The notes under the pieces: generated by a model | What the model saw: the letters and a program-made list of their open reading frames with translations, nothing else | Databases searched by the model: none | What the model was told of the DNA's origin: nothing | Origin: Pseudomonas sp. P5_109 | GTDB taxonomy: Bacteria > Pseudomonadota > Gammaproteobacteria > Pseudomonadales > Pseudomonadaceae | Direction: 5' to 3' | Assembly: GCF_034009455.1 (NCBI RefSeq) | Contig: NZ_CP125380.1 | Coordinates: 1,467,001 to 1,531,000, forward strand | Length of the DNA stretch: 64,000 nucleotides | Translations under genes and position numbers: made by a program | Part shown: positions 28,134 to 36,160 of the stretch, piece by piece | Numbering within the stretch: position 1 is the stretch's first letter | How the letters are laid out: the number at the start of each line of letters is the position of its first letter

Positions 28134-28333
28134 AACAAAATTTGTATTGGGTCCGCGTGTTTCACCCAAGGACCGTTCTGTCACTCGATGTGCCGTAATG
28201 GGGTGCTTTTATATACGTACCCTCGGCGGGATGACAGGTAGCAAGTTCAGTATTTTGTAGGGAATTTGTGTCAATCCGGTGAGAAACCTGTCCAGACCTT
28301 GTGGGGCAAGTGCTAATCCTTCAGGTACAAAAA

Positions 28334-28362
28334 AGCCCCGGCTCTTTCGAGTCGGGGCTTTT
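28334..28362. terminator. Bidirectional terminator between ttgR and xenB
   Basis: The stem AGCCCCGGCTC/GAGTCGGGGCT has a TTTC loop, A6 on the left and T-rich sequence on the right. It can end both converging transcripts. Confidence 0.9.
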
Positions 28363-28381
28363 GCGTTTCAATGTCAGCTGC

Positions 28382-29431
28382 TTACAGCGTCGGGTAGTCG
28401 ATGTAGCCGACCGGGCCCTTGGCGTAGAACAGTTCCGGACGCGCTTCGTTCAGCGGCGCGTCAGCCTGCAAGCGTGCCGGCAGGTCAGGGTTGGCAATGA
28501 AAGGTACGCCGAAGGCGACCGCATCGGCCTTGCCGCTGGCGAGCAACGCGTTGGCGCTGTCCTTGGTGAAGCGCTCGTTGGCGATGTAAGGGCCACCGAA
28601 GGCTTCCTTGAGTTGTGGGCCGAGGCTGTCACCGGCTTCGTGTTCGCGGGAGCAGATGAACGCGATGCCACGCTTGCCCAGTTCACGAGCCACGTAGGTG
28701 AAGGTTTCGGACAGGTTGTCATCGCCCATGTCATGGGAATCGGCGCGCGGTGCCAGGTGCACACCGACGCGGCCGGCGCCCCAGATTTCGATGGCGGCGT
28801 CAGTCACTTCCAACAGCAGGCGGGCACGGTTTTCCAGGGAACCGCCGTAGTTGTCGGTGCGCTGGTTGGTGCTGCTTTGCAGGAACTGGTCGAGCAGGTA
28901 GCCGTTGGCGCCGTGGATTTCCACGCCGTCGAAGCCGGCGGCCTTGGCGTTCTCGGCACCGACGCGATAGGCGTCTACGATGTCGGCGATTTCAGCGGTT
29001 TCCAGGGCGCGCGGCGTCGGGTAGTCGGCCATCGGGCGCACCAGGCTGACGTGGCCCTTTGGCTGTATGGCGCTCGGCGCGACCGGGGCATCGCCGTTCA
29101 GGTACGACGGGTGCGACACCCGGCCCACGTGCCACAGTTGCAGGAAGATCTTGCCGCCCGCGCCATGGACCGCCTTGGTCACGTTGGACCAGCCACGCAC
29201 CTGATCGTTGGACCAGATGCCCGGGGTGTCCGGGTAGCCGACGCCCATCGGGGTGACCGAAGTGGCTTCGCTGAGGATCAGGCCGGCGGAGGCGCGCTGC
29301 ACGTAGTACTCGGCCATCAGCGCGTTCGGCACCCGGCCTTCGTCGGCGCGGCAGCGGGTCAGCGGCGCCATGATGATGCGGTTGGCCAACTCGAGGTCGC
29401 CCAGTTTGATCGGATCGAAAATAGTCGTCAT
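28382..29431 (-). CDS. xenB: Old yellow enzyme, xenobiotic reductase XenB
   Basis: A 349-residue FMN-dependent NAD(P)H:flavin oxidoreductase that reduces activated alkenes, nitroglycerin and nitroaromatics. It begins 'MTTIFDPIKLGDLELANRII' and contains 'APLTRCRA', the FMN/substrate motif 'FDGVEIHGANGYLLDQF' with the His-Gly-Ala-Asn pair, and 'TDNYGGSLENRAR'. The sequence closely follows P. fluorescens XenB as I recall it. It is the last gene of an arsR-MFS-xenB operon; the gap to the MFS gene is 30 bases. Confidence 0.93.
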   Translation of the reverse strand: MTTIFDPIKLGDLELANRIIMAPLTRCRADEGRVPNALMAEYYVQRASAGLILSEATSVTPMGVGYPDTPGIWSNDQVRGWSNVTKAVHGAGGKIFLQLWHVGRVSHPSYLNGDAPVAPSAIQPKGHVSLVRPMADYPTPRALETAEIADIVDAYRVGAENAKAAGFDGVEIHGANGYLLDQFLQSSTNQRTDNYGGSLENRARLLLEVTDAAIEIWGAGRVGVHLAPRADSHDMGDDNLSETFTYVARELGKRGIAFICSREHEAGDSLGPQLKEAFGGPYIANERFTKDSANALLASGKADAVAFGVPFIANPDLPARLQADAPLNEARPELFYAKGPVGYIDYPTL

Positions 29432-29461
29432 CTAATACAACCCTCGTGAGGTAATGGTGAA

Positions 29462-30628
29462 TCAGTTGGTAGCAGGTGCCAGCTCGGGATTGCCGCTCTG
29501 ACGGAAAGTAATCAGGGTCACCAGCAGGGCGAGTACCGCCAGTACCGCTGCCGCGAGCGGCACGCTGGTCAGGCCGAAGCCGTGGGCGATCACGCTGCCG
29601 CCGACCCAGGCACCGAGTGCGTTGCCGACGTTGAAAGCGCCGATGTTCAAGGTCGACACCAGGTTCGGCGCGGCTTTGCCGAAGGTCACTACGTTCACTT
29701 GCAGCGCCGGTACGGCGGCAAAACACGCGGTGGCCCAGAGGAACAGGGTGATTTCGGTCGGGATCAGCGCCACGCTGGCCCAGGTCAGCACGGTGGACAC
29801 CACGGCCATGGTGATGAACACGCCGATCAGCGTTGCGGCCATGCCTTTGTCGGCCAGTTTGCCGCCGATGATGTTGCCGACCGTCAGGCCCAGGCCGATG
29901 AGCATCAGCGTCCAGGTCACGCCACGGGGCGAAACGCCAGTGACTTCGCCCAGCAGTGGCGCAACGTAGGTGAACAGGGTGAACACCGAGGCGGCGAACA
30001 GTGCGGTCATGCTCAGGGACAGCCAGATGCCAGCGCCCTTGAGCGCGGCCAGTTCGGCGCGCATGTCGAGTTTTTCTTCATCGCGTTTGGCCGGCAGGAA
30101 GCGGATCAAACCGATCAGTGCGATCACACCGATCACGGTCACGGCCCAGAAGGTCGAGCGCCAGCCGGCTTCCTGACCGAGGGCGGTGCCCAGCGGTACG
30201 CCGAGGACGTTGGCCAGGGTCAGGCCGGTGAACATCAGGGCCACGGCCGAAGCGCGCTTGTTCGCAGGCACCAGGCCGGCGGCGACCACTGAACCGATGC
30301 CGAAAAACGCGCCGTGGCACAGGGCGGTGACCACACGGGCAAACATCAGCACGTTGTAGTCGCCGGCCACTGCGCAGAGCAGGTTGCCGACAATGAAAAT
30401 GCCCATCAACGCCACCAGGGCTGCCTTGCGCGGCAGTTTGGCGGTGGCCAGCGCCATGAACGGCGCGCCGATGGCCACGCCCAGGGCGTAACCGGTCACC
30501 AGCCAGCCGGCACCGGGAATCGACACACCGAGGTCAGCCGCCACGTTGGGCAGCAGGCCCATGATGACGAACTCGGTGGTGCCGATGGCGAAGGCGCTCA
30601 AGGCCAGGATGAGTAGCGGGAGGGGCAT
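29462..30628 (-). CDS. MFS efflux transporter (DHA1-like)
   Basis: A 388-residue, 12-helix MFS protein starting 'MPLPLLILALSAFAIGTTEF', the typical beginning of the AraJ/YdhP/NepI group of exporters. 'LPRKAALVALMG' is the loop 2-3 motif and 'LTLANVLGVPLGTALGQ' resembles motif C of drug/H+ antiporters. Its place between an ArsR regulator and xenB suggests export of the compound, or a product of the compound, that XenB reduces. This is inference. Confidence 0.85.
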   Translation of the reverse strand: MPLPLLILALSAFAIGTTEFVIMGLLPNVAADLGVSIPGAGWLVTGYALGVAIGAPFMALATAKLPRKAALVALMGIFIVGNLLCAVAGDYNVLMFARVVTALCHGAFFGIGSVVAAGLVPANKRASAVALMFTGLTLANVLGVPLGTALGQEAGWRSTFWAVTVIGVIALIGLIRFLPAKRDEEKLDMRAELAALKGAGIWLSLSMTALFAASVFTLFTYVAPLLGEVTGVSPRGVTWTLMLIGLGLTVGNIIGGKLADKGMAATLIGVFITMAVVSTVLTWASVALIPTEITLFLWATACFAAVPALQVNVVTFGKAAPNLVSTLNIGAFNVGNALGAWVGGSVIAHGFGLTSVPLAAAVLAVLALLVTLITFRQSGNPELAPATN

Positions 30629-30664
30629 GGGGTAATTCCTTTTTTAGCCGACTGACGTTAAGGG

Positions 30665-30967
30665 TCAGAGCTCTTTGTTAAAGGTGCGGAGGAACTCCTG
30701 GATGGTTTCCTCGTTGCGTTTGAAAAAGTGCCACTGGCCGACTTTGCGGCTGCTGATCAGGCCGGCGCGTTGCAGGGTCGCCAGGTGTGCGGACACCGTG
30801 GACTGCGACAGGCCGCAACGTTGATCGATCTGCCCGGCGCAAACGCCGTGCTCGTTGCTGTGGGACTGGTCGGGAAATTCGACGGTCGGGTCCTTGAGCC
30901 AGTGCAGGATTTCTCGCCGTACTGGGTGCGCCAGGGCTTTTATTATTTCGTCGAGATTGATGGTCAT
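30665..30967 (-). CDS. ArsR-family transcriptional regulator
   Basis: A 100-residue winged-helix repressor. The HTH runs 'CAGQIDQRCGLSQSTVSAHL', followed by the wing 'LISSRKVGQWHFFKRNEE'. It lacks the usual ELCVCDL metal-binding box. Instead it has two cysteines just ahead of and at the recognition helix (Cys43, Cys51), which could sense reactive electrophiles or oxidants; that is inference. It leads the arsR-MFS-xenB operon. Three TATATCG repeats with helical spacing lie upstream and are the likely operator. Confidence 0.85.
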   Translation of the reverse strand: MTINLDEIIKALAHPVRREILHWLKDPTVEFPDQSHSNEHGVCAGQIDQRCGLSQSTVSAHLATLQRAGLISSRKVGQWHFFKRNEETIQEFLRTFNKEL

Positions 30968-30993
30968 GATGTGGGCTCGTGATGTGTAAAACG

Positions 30994-31081
30994 CTATATC
31001 GCGATGAGGCGAACTTTAAATCGGTATTTCGCGATATACAAATATGATTTGGCTCTGACCCGCTCACATTTCGGTATATCG
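30994..31081. promoter_or_regulatory. Three phased repeats, probable ArsR operator
   Basis: TATATCGCGAT (centre 31001.5), its inverted relative TTTCGCGATATA (centre 31031.5) and TATATCGAG (equivalent centre 31081.5) are 30 and 50 bases apart, whole turns of DNA. They fill the gap between the regulator and the divergent acpH gene. Confidence 0.6.
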
Positions 31082-31137
31082 AGTTATAACGATACGTTGA
31101 GTGTAACAAGACAAGGGTGCAGTGCTAAGCTGCGCCC

Positions 31138-31716
31138 ATGAACTATCTCGCACATCTTCACCTCGGTGGCCAGCGTCCCGGCCAATTGCTCGGCAGCCTG
31201 TATGGCGATTTCGTCAAGGGACGCCTGCAAGGGCAATTCGCTCCGGAGATCGAAGGGGCCATCCAGTTGCACCGCAGCATCGACGTGTTCACCGATCGCC
31301 ATCCCCTGGTGGATATCGCGTTGTCGCGTTTCGCCCTGACCCGTCGGCGCTACGCGGGGATCGTGCTCGACGTGTTTTTCGACCATTGCCTGGCCCGGGA
31401 CTGGGCGCTGTATGCCGACCGGCCCCTGGCGTTATTCACCTCGGACGTTTATCGGGTGCTGTCCAGCGAACGGCAATTGCCGGAGCGCCTGGCGAAGATT
31501 GCGCCGCACATGGTGGCCAATGACTGGTTGGGGTCGTATCAGGAGTTCGAAGTGCTGGAGCAGGTGTTGCGCGGGATCTCGCGACGCCTGACCCGGCCGG
31601 AGGAACTGGCGGCGGCGATGCAGGAACTGCGGCGGTTGTATGAGCCGTTGAGCGAGGACTTCAGGTTGTTCTATCCGCAGCTGCAGGATTTTGCCCGGAA
31701 CTATCCAACGGCATAG
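31138..31716 (+). CDS. acpH: Acyl carrier protein phosphodiesterase
   Basis: A 192-residue AcpH (DUF479) protein, which removes the 4'-phosphopantetheine arm from holo-ACP. 'MNYLAHLHLGGQRPGQLLGS' followed by 'LYGDFVKGR' and 'AIQLHRSIDVFTDRHP' are the family's conserved Asp and His segments. 'DVFFDHCLARDW' adds the third conserved Asp/His region. Length fits. It is divergent from arsR and followed by a REP doublet; no operon partner is seen. Confidence 0.85.
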   Translation: MNYLAHLHLGGQRPGQLLGSLYGDFVKGRLQGQFAPEIEGAIQLHRSIDVFTDRHPLVDIALSRFALTRRRYAGIVLDVFFDHCLARDWALYADRPLALFTSDVYRVLSSERQLPERLAKIAPHMVANDWLGSYQEFEVLEQVLRGISRRLTRPEELAAAMQELRRLYEPLSEDFRLFYPQLQDFARNYPTA

Positions 31717-31722
31717 ATCCAA

Positions 31723-31813
31723 TGTGGGAGCGGGCTTGCTCGCGAAGGCGGTGTGTCAGGCGACATTGATATCGGCTGACACACCGCTTTCGCGAGCAAG
31801 CCCGCTCCCACAG
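31723..31813. repeat. REP doublet (type A, long spacer)
   Basis: Inverted type A copies enclose a self-complementary spacer (GGTGTGTCA/TGACACACC), so the whole 91 bases can fold. It lies between the converging acpH and olsA genes. Confidence 0.9.
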
Positions 31814-31823
31814 GGAATGTTTT

Positions 31824-32615
31824 TCACGCTGCTATAGCTGGGCGCATTGGAACTTGCTGTTGTTCCGGAATCGCCCCAAACAACACTTTCTGCACCGCCT
31901 GCTGCGCCTCGAACGCCAGTGCCGCGCGTTCCCGGCCCTGGCACTCGATGGGCTTGAGCAGATGAATCTCCACGCCGCCACGGTCGTTGCCGAACAGGCG
32001 CATCAAGTGCGAGAGCAGATCATCATCGCCAATGAACGGTGCCAGCGCGCAAGGCTCGCCGTTACGCACATAACGTATCGCCACCGGCTGCATCGCCACT
32101 TCGGAATCGATGGCGGCGGACAGCAAGCGACCGTGGAAGGTACGCAGCGAACGGCCATCGGTGGTGGTGCCTTCCGGGAACATCAGCAACGGGTGGGCTT
32201 GCTCCAGATGACGGGTCATCTGCTTGCGGATCAACTGGCTGTCGCCCGAGCCGCGGCGGATGAACAGGCTGCCGGCCTTGGCCGCCAACCAGCCGGCCAC
32301 TGGCCAGGTGCGCACTTCGGCCTTGGACAGGAACGATAGCGGCGTGAGCATGCCCAGCAGTGGGATGTCGGTCCAGGACACGTGGTTGCTGACCCAGAGC
32401 ATCGGCGCCTTCGGCAACTCGCCGTGGACGGTCACGTCGAAGGGCAGGGCGTTGCTCAGGCGAGCCATGAAGAACCGCGACCAGCGCTGCCGGCGCGCCA
32501 TCGAATGGGCCAGGCCCAGGCGCTCGAACACCCCGAACGCACTGGCCATGCCCAGCCCGAGCGTCACCACCAGCAGCACTCGCGCGATTCGCGCGTACAC
32601 CCGCAACCGGCTCAT
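31824..32615 (-). CDS. olsA: Lyso-ornithine lipid O-acyltransferase
   Basis: A 263-residue PlsC-type acyltransferase anchored by an N-terminal helix (about 10-28). The catalytic HX4D box is 'NHVSWTD' and the substrate box is 'FPEGTT'. Its start codon overlaps the stop of the OlsB-like gene (TAATG), which points to OlsA, the enzyme that esterifies lyso-ornithine lipid, rather than the general PlsC. The pair makes phosphorus-free membrane lipids. Confidence 0.88.
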   Translation of the reverse strand: MSRLRVYARIARVLLVVTLGLGMASAFGVFERLGLAHSMARRQRWSRFFMARLSNALPFDVTVHGELPKAPMLWVSNHVSWTDIPLLGMLTPLSFLSKAEVRTWPVAGWLAAKAGSLFIRRGSGDSQLIRKQMTRHLEQAHPLLMFPEGTTTDGRSLRTFHGRLLSAAIDSEVAMQPVAIRYVRNGEPCALAPFIGDDDLLSHLMRLFGNDRGGVEIHLLKPIECQGRERAALAFEAQQAVQKVLFGAIPEQQQVPMRPAIAA

Positions 32616-33370
32616 TACACAGCCGCCTTGAAGTGTTTGGCGTAGCGCGGGCAGAGTTCATCGCGCTTGAGCAGGATGAACACGTCGGCGACCTGGAAGT
32701 CTTCGTCCCAGCATGGCTCGCCGCAAATCTTCGCGCCCAGGCGCATGTAGGCCTTGAGCAGCGGTGGCATTTCGGCAATCACGTTGGACGGAATGTCCAG
32801 GCTCGGCAGCGGCTTTTTCGGCTCGGCGCGCAGGTGTTCGGTGCACAGGTAGCGCTCGCGCAGACGCTGCATGATCGCGTGGGCCTGCACGCCGCCGTCC
32901 TGCATCGGAATGCTCGCGCAACCCATCAGATAGCTGTAGCCGCCCTGGTTCAGGACTTCGGCCAGTTCGCCCCAGAGCACGGCGATGGTGCCGCCGTTGC
33001 GGTAGGCCGGGTCGACGCAGGTGCGACCGATTTCCAGGATCGGGCCTTGCAGGTGCACCAGCCCGTGGAGGCTGAATTCTTCTTCGCTGTAGAATTTGCC
33101 CAGGCTGCTGGCAGCCGTGTGGTCGAGCAAACGGGTGGTCGCCACCAGGCGCCCGGTATTCAAATCACGCACGCCGATATGGGCGCAGTGAACGTCGTAG
33201 TCATCCATGTCCAGACCCAGCTCGGCACCCTTGAGTTTGGCGTTGAATTCGCCGCTGAACACGTTGAAGCGCAAGGCCTGGGCCTCCTGCAATGCCTCGG
33301 CGCCCACCAGGCGTTCGGCTTGCAGGCGGCGTTCGTTGCCGGTGTCGCTGATGCGGGCGATCTGAGTCAT
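32615..33370 (-). CDS. olsB: L-ornithine N-acyltransferase
   Basis: A 251-residue GNAT-fold acyltransferase that transfers a 3-hydroxyacyl group from ACP to ornithine, the first step of ornithine-lipid synthesis. Family marks are '[18 protein letters not shown]', '[14 protein letters not shown]', '[15 protein letters not shown]' and '[13 protein letters not shown]'. It is coupled to olsA by a one-base overlap. Ornithine lipids rise under phosphate limitation in related bacteria. A weak Pho-box-like sequence lies about 120 bases upstream. Confidence 0.9.
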   Translation of the reverse strand: MTQIARISDTGNERRLQAERLVGAEALQEAQALRFNVFSGEFNAKLKGAELGLDMDDYDVHCAHIGVRDLNTGRLVATTRLLDHTAASSLGKFYSEEEFSLHGLVHLQGPILEIGRTCVDPAYRNGGTIAVLWGELAEVLNQGGYSYLMGCASIPMQDGGVQAHAIMQRLRERYLCTEHLRAEPKKPLPSLDIPSNVIAEMPPLLKAYMRLGAKICGEPCWDEDFQVADVFILLKRDELCPRYAKHFKAAV

Positions 33371-33488
33371 GGCGAATCTCCGTGCGGGCTGCTCACCCGT
33401 CTTTGGGCTACAGCGAATCGACTTTCTTTGCTAGCCGTGTTGTGCAAAGTCAGGCTATGTAGGCCCGGTGTCATCGCCATTAAGCTTT

Positions 33489-33507
33489 GGTGATGCTTAT
33501 ATGACAG
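33489..33507 (-). promoter_or_regulatory. Possible Pho box upstream of olsB
   Basis: On the minus strand CTGTCATATAAGCATCACC has a perfect first half (CTGTCAT) and a degraded second half of the PhoB site. Position and orientation fit olsB, but the match is partial. Confidence 0.35.
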
Positions 33508-33524
33508 CCCACAAGGAGCCTCTT

Positions 33525-34412
33525 ATGCCCTGGCAAACCCTGTTGAATCGCCGTGATCGCTTGCCCGCCAACCCGGATCTGGCCGAAGGTTTCGCGACCT
33601 TGCTGCAACAGTTGGGTACGGTCACGCCGTTTGAATTGGCCGTGCTTGGCGGGCGGTTGATGGCGTCGCCGGGGCTGGCGTTTCTGGTGGGCTACCAAGC
33701 GGCATTGCGCATGCTCTGGCCGAGCGCGCCGCTGAGCCTCGGCGCGCTGTGCGCCACCGAACAGCGCAGCCTGCGTCCGGCGGACATGCAGACCCGGTTG
33801 AGCGGTTTGCGCGTGAGCGGACGCAAGGATTTTGTTACCGCCGGCGATGCCGCCGACTGGCTGCTGGTGGCGGCCCGCAGTGAGGAACCGGGCACCAATC
33901 CACGCTTGAGCCTGGCGGTGATCTATCGCGATGAGCCGGGTGTGCGCGTGGAAAAACTGGCGCCGATCCCGTTGATACCGGACATCAGCCATGGCCGCTT
34001 GTTTCTGGATAACGCGCTGTGCGAGTTGCTCGCCGGGGATGGCTGGGATGCGTACGTCAAGCCGTTCCGCACGCTTGAAGACATCTATGTACTGAGCGCC
34101 ATGACGGCGTGGTTGTACGGTATCGGTCAGGATTGTGCCTGGCCGCAATCCTTGCAATTGCGCCTGCTGGCATTGTTGGCAGGCTGCGCGGAAAGCAGCC
34201 GCCAGCCACCGACCAGTCTGGCCGGGCATGTGCTGCTTGGCGGGTTGTTTGCGCAGTTTGAGGGGCTCAAGGCTGAGGTGGATGAGGCGTTGGCCGCAGG
34301 GCCTCAAGAGTGGATGGCGATGTGGCGGCGGGATCAGGCGGTGATGGATTTGGCGGCGGGGGCGCGGGGGAAGCGGTTGGCCAAGGCACTGACGGGATCT
34401 GCGTTGTCTTGA
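33525..34412 (+). CDS. Acyl-CoA dehydrogenase-like protein
   Basis: A 295-residue protein whose middle ('LRVSGRKDFVTAGDAADWLL' and the following beta strands) resembles the beta-domain of acyl-CoA dehydrogenases, with helical segments on both sides. It is shorter than the usual 380-residue enzymes, and I cannot see the catalytic glutamate region, so it may be a divergent or non-catalytic member. The ATG at 33525 has AAGGAG six bases upstream and is preferred over a start 19 codons earlier. It is divergent from olsB. Confidence 0.6.
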   Translation: MPWQTLLNRRDRLPANPDLAEGFATLLQQLGTVTPFELAVLGGRLMASPGLAFLVGYQAALRMLWPSAPLSLGALCATEQRSLRPADMQTRLSGLRVSGRKDFVTAGDAADWLLVAARSEEPGTNPRLSLAVIYRDEPGVRVEKLAPIPLIPDISHGRLFLDNALCELLAGDGWDAYVKPFRTLEDIYVLSAMTAWLYGIGQDCAWPQSLQLRLLALLAGCAESSRQPPTSLAGHVLLGGLFAQFEGLKAEVDEALAAGPQEWMAMWRRDQAVMDLAAGARGKRLAKALTGSALS

Positions 34413-34417
34413 CTGGC

Positions 34418-34513
34418 CCCTTCGCGAGCAAGCCCGTTCCCACAGGTTCTGCGTCGAACACAACATTTGTACACGACGCAGGTCCCTGTAGGAGCTGGCT
34501 TGCCAGCGATGGC
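34418..34513. repeat. Two single REP units (types A and B)
   Basis: A type A unit (34418-34446, CCTTCGCGAGCAAGCCCGTT...) and a type B unit (34485-34513, CCTGTAGGAGCTGGCTTGCC...) lie in the gap before the serine hydrolase gene. They do not form a doublet with each other. Confidence 0.8.
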
Positions 34514-34592
34514 GCCCTCACCGGCAACACAAATTCCAGAACTGTCATCAACCTCGACTAGGCTCAGCAAGTTCAATCTCCGAGCCCCCGCC

Positions 34593-35687
34593 ATGCCCAA
34601 AGGCTTGTCCCTGATTTTCCTGTTGTTGCTCAGCTTCACCGCCCAGGCCGAAAACTGGCCCGCCGAGCAATGGCCAACCGCCCCGACACCCACGGGGCCG
34701 GCACTTCAAGCCCTGGAGGCCTACGCCTTCCCATCCCGCGATGACACCACGCGCCAGGGCATTCGCACCGATGCCTTGCTGGTGATTCGCGATGGCCAGT
34801 TGATCTACGAACGCTACGCCGGCCCGACGACGGCCGGGACGTCGCACCTGACCTGGTCGATCAGCAAGAGCCTGATGGCCACGGTCCTTGGCGTGGCCTA
34901 CGGCGAAGGGCTGTTCAAGTTGCGGGATCCGGCGCAGACATTTTATCCGCCGCTGGCCAGGCACCCGGACCTGACCATGGCCGACCTGCTGCACTGGGCC
35001 TCGGGCCTGGATTGGCAGGAAGACTACGAATACGCACCGCTGAAATCTTCGGTGGTGGCCATGCTCTACACCCGCGGTCACCACGACATGGCCGCGTTCA
35101 CCGCGGCACATGAGGCGTACGCCGCGCCGGGCCAGGCGTTTCGCTACTCCAGCGGTGACAGCAACCTGTTGTCCGCCGCGCTGAAAACCATCGTCGGCCC
35201 AAGCCGCTATCCCGACTATCCGTGGACCGCGCTGTTCGAGCCGCTGGGCATTCGCCATGCCGTGTGGGAAACCGATGCCACGGGCACGTTCGTCGCGTCG
35301 TCCTATGCCTACCTCACGGCACGAGACCTGGCCCGGGTCGGTCTGTTGATGGCCCGCGACGGTCGCTGGGGCGACAGGCAACTACTGCCCAAGGACTGGG
35401 TGGCGTTCAACCGCGAGCCGTTCGCTCACTATCGCGCACACGAAGACGATGCCGTCCCCGGCGGCCAATGGTGGCTCAATCGAGCCGTTGAGGGCGCGGC
35501 ACGACCCTGGCCCGATGCTCCCGCCGACACCTTCGCCGCACTGGGTCATTGGGGGCAGGCGATGTATGTGATCCCCAGTGAGCAGTTAGTGATCGTGCGC
35601 TATGGCGATGACCGCGACGGCAGCTACCGGCACAACGAATTGCTCCAGCTCGCGCTCAAGGCCTTTGCCGGGAAGGTGCAGCCATGA
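34593..35687 (+). CDS. Periplasmic serine hydrolase, beta-lactamase/PBP4-like
   Basis: A 364-residue protein with a signal peptide (1-19, 'LLSFTAQA'). It has the penicillin-recognising fold: the SxxK box 'SISK' (Ser89, Lys92), a tyrosine motif 'YSSGDSN' (Tyr185), and 'GHWGQ' near the C-terminus in place of KTG. These features fit the class C beta-lactamase-like esterases and 6-aminohexanoate-oligomer hydrolases more than true beta-lactamases. The substrate is unknown. Its stop overlaps the next start by four bases (ATGA), so the two are co-translated. Confidence 0.8.
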   Translation: MPKGLSLIFLLLLSFTAQAENWPAEQWPTAPTPTGPALQALEAYAFPSRDDTTRQGIRTDALLVIRDGQLIYERYAGPTTAGTSHLTWSISKSLMATVLGVAYGEGLFKLRDPAQTFYPPLARHPDLTMADLLHWASGLDWQEDYEYAPLKSSVVAMLYTRGHHDMAAFTAAHEAYAAPGQAFRYSSGDSNLLSAALKTIVGPSRYPDYPWTALFEPLGIRHAVWETDATGTFVASSYAYLTARDLARVGLLMARDGRWGDRQLLPKDWVAFNREPFAHYRAHEDDAVPGGQWWLNRAVEGAARPWPDAPADTFAALGHWGQAMYVIPSEQLVIVRYGDDRDGSYRHNELLQLALKAFAGKVQP

Positions 35688-36007
35688 CCGCTTTCATTCG
35701 CCGTCGACCGGTCAGCGCTCTGTTGCTGATCCTGCTGATCGCCTTGCTCGGCTGGATCTGGCACGAACGGGTGGCGCTGTGGGCGTTCCCCGACATCATC
35801 AGCGCCTACACCGCCAAGGAATATTGCTCGTGCCGCTACGTGATGGGCAACGACACCGAGTACTGCCACGGTTATGTGAAACAGTGGCTGCCCGCCAGCG
35901 ACTTTTCCGATGACGCGGCCGGCAAGCGGGTAACGGTCAGCGGCATGGGCCGCAGCAACAGCGCTGTGTGGATCGGCGAGCGCCAGGGCTGCCGCTTGCA
36001 GCCCTGA
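35684..36007 (+). CDS. Small cysteine-rich membrane-anchored protein
   Basis: A 107-residue protein with an N-terminal membrane anchor (about 9-27, 'VSALLLILLIALLGWIW') and a periplasmic-type domain with four cysteines (48, 50, 61, 103) in 'KEYCSCRYV', 'EYCHGYVKQW' and 'GCRLQP'. These could form two disulfides. No family is recognised. The ATGA overlap with the serine hydrolase gene suggests joint function outside the cytoplasm. Confidence 0.75.
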   Translation: MTAFIRRRPVSALLLILLIALLGWIWHERVALWAFPDIISAYTAKEYCSCRYVMGNDTEYCHGYVKQWLPASDFSDDAAGKRVTVSGMGRSNSAVWIGERQGCRLQP

Positions 36008-36160
36008 AATCCCCTCAGGTTCCACTCTGTGGAACCACATTCGATTGTTCTCGCGCACGACTCGCGGTTATCTGGAGGTGAGCGCGACCTGCCTTTGACG
36101 TGTCGCGAAATCACCGCGAACAACAAGAACGGGATTACACCCGGCCCGAGGACAATCGTC

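Noticed and set aside
34593..35687. Class C beta-lactamase (resistance gene)
   Set aside because: SxxK and Tyr motifs are present, but the KTG box is replaced by GHWG and the context is not that of ampC, so a resistance role is not supported.
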